From Papio anubis (lineage: Eukaryota > Chordata > Mammalia > Primates > Cercopithecidae): DNA of 64,000 nt. Below, one piece after another: positions 59,601 through 64,000 of the stretch (its first letter is position 1; the number at the start of each line of letters is the position of its first letter). Location of the stretch: NCBI RefSeq assembly GCF_008728515.1, contig NC_044995.1, positions 47,137,084 to 47,201,083 on the forward strand, in the 5' to 3' direction. A program made the translations under genes and the position numbers. The notes under the pieces are model-generated. The model had not been told where the DNA came from. It did no database searches and worked only from the letters and a program-made list of their open reading frames with translations.

Positions 59601-62600
59601 GGACAGGAGGGGAGATCTCTGCTGAGAGGCTGGAGGCTTGAAGGACAGTGCAAATGCAGGGCTCTCAGAACTCCCAGATGCTGAGGGGAGCCCCAGCTGT
59701 CGGGACCCTTCCGTCCATGCATCACACACAGTGGGTGATGACCCAGTTGGCCCCGGGGCAGAGCCTCCCTCCATCTTCCCTTGGGCTAGGGAGTGGGTTT
59801 CTGCCATCTGACTCCTCACTGCCAGGCCATGAGGATCACCTGGCACCCGTGAGGGTCACTTGGCACCCGTGGTGCTCCTGTGGCCCCTCCCACTGCTCCT
59901 TTCCCTCCCGCTCCCGGCCTCGTCTCTGCGCATGTTCAGGAATGACTACTACTGCTTTCCACCTGGGGATGCCCTGCAGGCTCCCAGACCAGGAGCCCCC
60001 GGCCACAACCCCACCCACGCCTGTGCTTACTGCCATGCGAAAGCTCAGAGCTGCTTGCAGCAGCGCAGCCCCTGTGGATAGGTGAGCTTTCATAGTCAGC
60101 ACACAAGGGCCTCAGGTCCGGAGAGTCCCCGTGCCACTCGGGCCACTGGAGGTTTCCAGCAAGGACAGACAGACACATCACCAAGCTAGGAGCCTGGGAG
60201 CACACATGGAAAAGGGGACACGAAGGCCAGTGGCTTCCTGTGCCGCCGGGCAGCAGGCCGCCTCCAGGCTGTGCGCGTCTTGGACTTTTTGACTCATGGG
60301 AAAGAAGCTGTGATGGACCTGAGGAGGTGGCCATGTGTGTTGGGCAATCAGGGAAGGGCATTGCAGTTGTAAAGGGATTTAGAGACACACGGATATGATA
60401 CATCCTTATATCCTTTGCCTCTGCCCTCATCCCATGTCAGGGCTTTTTCTACGCTGCAGGGATCCTTGCATCCCTCCCTGGGGCCTCCACCCCAACCCTG
60501 CATTCCAGTTGTTCTGCACACAGGTCTGATCAGGATTCTGCTGCTCCTGCAGGCCTTACCCTGACTTCGCCCCATTCCGTGGCCGACCAGGCCTTGAACA
60601 CGGCTGCAGTGTTAGAACTGCGCCCACTGTGAGGAGGGGCTGAGCCCTCACCTCCTCCACGTCCCCTTCAGCTTCCTCCTCGTGGTGTCGGGCGCCGCGC
60701 ACAGAGTACCTAGCATGGGGACTGTGAATAGTGGCTCTTGTTCCATGTGTCCTGCCTGCCCTGTCCCTGGTCCTGCAGGTGGCTGGGCCTGGACCCTTAC
60801 TATGGTCCCCAGCTCCCCAACCCGTGCCCTGTCCCGGAGCTGTTGTCCCCTAGTCCTGTAAATATATGGCCTTGGACAGGCACACAGTGTCACCCCTGTA
60901 GTCTTAGCACTTGGGAGGCTGAAGCAGGATTGCTTAAGGCCAAGAGTTCGAGACCAGCCTGGGCAACATAGTAAGACCCCTGCCTCTTTTAAAAAAAAAA
61001 AAAAAAAAGATGAGGCTTTCTCACAGGTATTCGCTGTGGTTAACAGCTGTGCCCACCTGCCATTTCACCCTGTGTCTGGCACTGGGTGAGGCCCCTGTGG
61101 TCTGTGCGCTCACAGAGTCCGCTGAGGAAGACTGCAGGGAGGGATATGGAGGTGGCTCTGTGGCACAGCGTGGGCACCCCCACAGCACCACCAACGCCAA
61201 TGGGCAGGTGGACACCAGCCAGAGACGCGCTCCCCAGCCGAGGGCGGACAGGTGACCTCTGCTGTGAACCTAGAAATTACCGAGCGCCCCAGCATGACTG
61301 CCAGTGAGACCTGAGGACCCTGGGGCCGACCCCTCCGCAGGCAAATGTGGCGCATCCCTGCAGGCTGGGCCACAGCAGCCCTCCCCTGCCCTCCCCCATG
61401 CTGGCCTTCTCCTTTAAAAGAGAAAAAAACCACAACCCTGTTAATTCATCAGAGCAGATTGTCTGCTGGGGCACCAAGCCTGAGACGGGCGTTTGTGTTC
61501 TGTGCCGTGTGGATCAGGTTTCGCGGCTGAGATGTTTAAATCAGCAGCCAGCTCCACTCGGCAGGATTCAGAATTTTCCTCCTGCTCCTGCCAAGTGGCC
61601 ACCACAGCTGAGCCCACACCCCTCTGGGTAAAACCTGGGATTCTCCTGCCTGCGGCAGCCCTGCCCTGGCTCTCGGTCCACAGCATCTTCACAGTTCATT
61701 TCTGCGTTTTTCCACCATGTATTCTCTGTTCTTCTGTATGTCACATCCCTTGCTTCTCTCCAAAGAGAGCCAAAGGTCTAAACTCTAATGAATGCCAGAC
61801 TTCAAAGGAATAGCCCCCTTCTCCCAGGGGCACAGGAGTCCCATGCTCTGGGGCAAAACCCCTTCTTCGTGTCCAGCTCTGTCATTTCCCAGGCGCCTGG
61901 CAGACAGGTGACAAGTCAGTGTCAGGCAGAAAATGCATGAGGCGTGCAGGTGGTGGGTGCAGGTGGGATGCGTGAGCATGGAGTGGGCAGGTCTCCACTG
62001 GGCGCCTCTGGGCAAAGATCTGAAAGACTCCGAGCCAGTCTGGCCAAGCCCTGGAGAAGTGTCTGGCAGGCAACAGTGGGTTCCTTCCCAGAAGCCACTG
62101 CCAGGCTTGACTGAGCCGGGGCCTCTCCCATGGTGACTTCTCACCTGGCAGGGTTGGCCAAACCTCACTTCCCCCTGCCCCAGGTGGGGACATGTCACAG
62201 CCTCTGTGGGAGGCCAGCATCTGAAGCAGGGACAGAGTCTTCCCTCTTGGGCCTGGCCTATATTTGTTCCAGGACTGGTGAGAGGAGGCGCTGGTGTCGC
62301 TCTGAGGATGGCAGCCCTTGTGGGGCCTGCGGCTCGTCACTTGGGGTTTGCAGCTGGTACTCTGACCCCGTCCAGGTGGGGCCCTTGGGGGAGTGGGGAG
62401 GGGTCCCCCACCCATCCTGCCACCCTGATACAGGCTCAGTCAGTGGAGGGTGGTCTTTGCAGTCTCCCTCGGCAGAGCTGGACTGCTGGGACTATGGCCT
62501 CGGTCTTCCCTCCCTACCGGCAGGGTCTCTGATTCAGGGGCATCGGGGCTGGGTGCCCCACAACAGGCAGCTCTTGCCTGGTAGATGGCACCAGGGTTAG

Positions 62601-64000
62601 GAACGCCCACTCCAGACAGCGACCCCAGAGGCGCTCTCTGCTGAGCCTCCCTGTGGCGCCCAGCTCTGCCACAGACTCTCAGTCCCCTCCGTGCTCAGCA
62701 GTGCTGGTGCTGAGGCCGCAGTGAGTAGGGCTCTGACGGGCAGGAGCCCACGCTTGGTTTCCGCACTTGCGGCTGGCGCTGCACTTGGCCTGGCTGCCTT
62801 GCTTTTCCCGTGTTTCCCTTGTGGCCATTCATCCCTGTGTCCATCTGTGCCGGTTTCTAGTTTGTGAGCCTTGGAGAGAAGGGACCTTACAGGGTCGTGT
62901 CTCCTGCCCAGTGCCTGGCCCGTGGGGGACTATCCGTCACCACAAGGGACTGAGCTGGAGCTGAGCAGAGGGACCCGGGTAGTTAGGACACAGCCTCCTG
63001 GGTGTCAGGGGTGCGAGGAGTCAGGTGGTTGTGGGGGTTCAAGAAGTCGTTCTGGGGCTCAGGAAGGCAGGGTCCTGGATTCCCAGGTGAGATGGGCAGG
63101 CGGGGCCGGGGCCAGAGCCAGAGGCCACCAGATGGGTCTTTGGTGCCATGGCGGGTCCCCAGCCCCTCCCCTCAGAGGCAGGATGTGGTCCCCGCCGGCA
63201 GGGCCTCTCCTCCTGCCCTACGTGAGGCAGGGGGCTGGGGAAGGGCCCTAACGGAGCCGCTCCCGCCAGCCTGCACACCAGGTCCTGCCTGGGCAGGTCA
63301 TGGGGCCGGGGTGGCCTCAGCCCAGAAGATGCGGTTTCGCGGCCCGCTGGCTTCAGTTCTCCTCCCGGCTTCCCAGAAGAGTCCAGTCTCACATCAGCCA
63401 CTCATTTCCCTCTCCGGCAGCCGCTGGCTCTGAGCACGCCCTCTCTCGCCACAATCACAAGAAGTGAAACTGTCCCAGGAAATAGAGTGGAACGCCCCAA
63501 AAACACCTAGGGAGGGCGGGCTCCTTCCTCCTCCTGCCTTCAGCAGAAATGGAGGGCAGCCCCACTCTCCTGCCCTGCAAGGGCCATTTCCTGCCTTTCA
63601 CCTGTGCCAGAGTCTAGCCCTCCCGCGGTGGGTGTGACGAGGGGGTTTTTAAGAAGCTTCCAAGGTGTTGTGTGGCTGAGTTGAGAACCACCAACTCACA
63701 GGCAGGAAAGGGACGGGTCAGAGGCGTGGAGCCTGGAGGTCGTGTGTTCACTGAATGCCCGGCGCACATGAAGGCAGGTGGACAGAAAGGGTCCCGATGC
63801 ATGGGTGAGGATAGTCCCGTGGTGTGGGGGCTTCCAGAGCCAAGCCTTGGAGGAGGGCCGGGAATTCCTTGGGAAAGGGGCGGCTGTCTTTTTGGGCAGG
63901 ATGCCAGGACATAAGACCAGCAGTGTACTCTGGGCAGGCTACCTTTTGCAGAGCTTGGGGTTGGGGGCATTTGCACTCATGGTGCCCTGGGCTGTGACCT
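56658..64000 (+). other. SH3GL1: SH3GL1 intron 1, distal part, mostly unique
   Basis: GC-rich, Alu-poor intron with only one partial Alu (60875-61010) and L2/MIR-like fragments near 58075-58140 and 62855-62920. Open frames up to about 200 codons occur on both strands, as expected by chance in GC-rich DNA. None has recognisable protein similarity. Nothing else is recognised. Confidence 0.7.
60875..61010 (+). repeat. Alu left arm
   Basis: 'AGGCACACAGTGTCACCCCTGTAGTC...CAACATAGTAAGACCCC' before a poly-A: an old monomer. Confidence 0.82.

Noticed and set aside
57805..59625. Several 150-200 codon open frames on both strands
   Set aside because: Overlapping frames in GC-rich intron without recognisable motifs or splice structure.

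Overview
This window is nuclear DNA from a catarrhine primate, most likely an Old World monkey. Roughly half of it is Alu, and several young Alus carry a diagnostic form ('gatccggccactgc' in the right arm, 'actagccgggcgaggtgg' at the linker) that I associate with the cercopithecoid AluYR group. Two head-to-head protein-coding genes are recognisable. They match the human chr19p13.3 neighbourhood in inverted orientation: CHAF1A on the minus strand (left, about 1-28.6 kb) and SH3GL1 on the plus strand (right, 32.8 kb to the window end).

CHAF1A encodes the large (p150) subunit of chromatin assembly factor 1, which deposits H3-H4 behind the replication fork. Exons 1-4 are intact at 28465-28516, 25317-25367, 22094-22950 and 13260-13316. 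All have canonical splice sites and join in frame into 339 codons, including a SUMO-interacting motif and an HP1-binding PxVxL motif. Three further exons are recognisable at about 5.66-5.75, 4.06-4.32 and 2.71-3.15 kb, but they carry many small indels. The exons for the charged KER region, the second PCNA motif and the following middle part, and the last coding exon, were not found. The Alus of the first 15 kb show the same patchy damage, so an unpolished or gap-filled assembly stretch is more likely than a dead gene.

The 28.0-29.0 kb CpG island is the CHAF1A promoter, with E2F, CCAAT, E-box and CRE-like sites. About 4.3 kb of intergenic DNA follows (L2, MIR, a long TTTC microsatellite, Alus). 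A second CpG island at 32.48-33.2 kb holds the SH3GL1 promoter and its first coding exon (15 codons, 32805-32849). The rest of the window is SH3GL1 intron 1: Alus, MER5A, L2, L1M and MLT1-like fragments, pyrimidine- and GA-rich tracts, and unique intronic sequence. I found no further exon there.

I found no undescribed gene system. The points most worth a second look are the localised CHAF1A damage, the missing exons, and several unusual Alu structures: nested stacks, internal deletions with intact target-site duplications, a 110-bp tandem duplication, and an inverted chimera.
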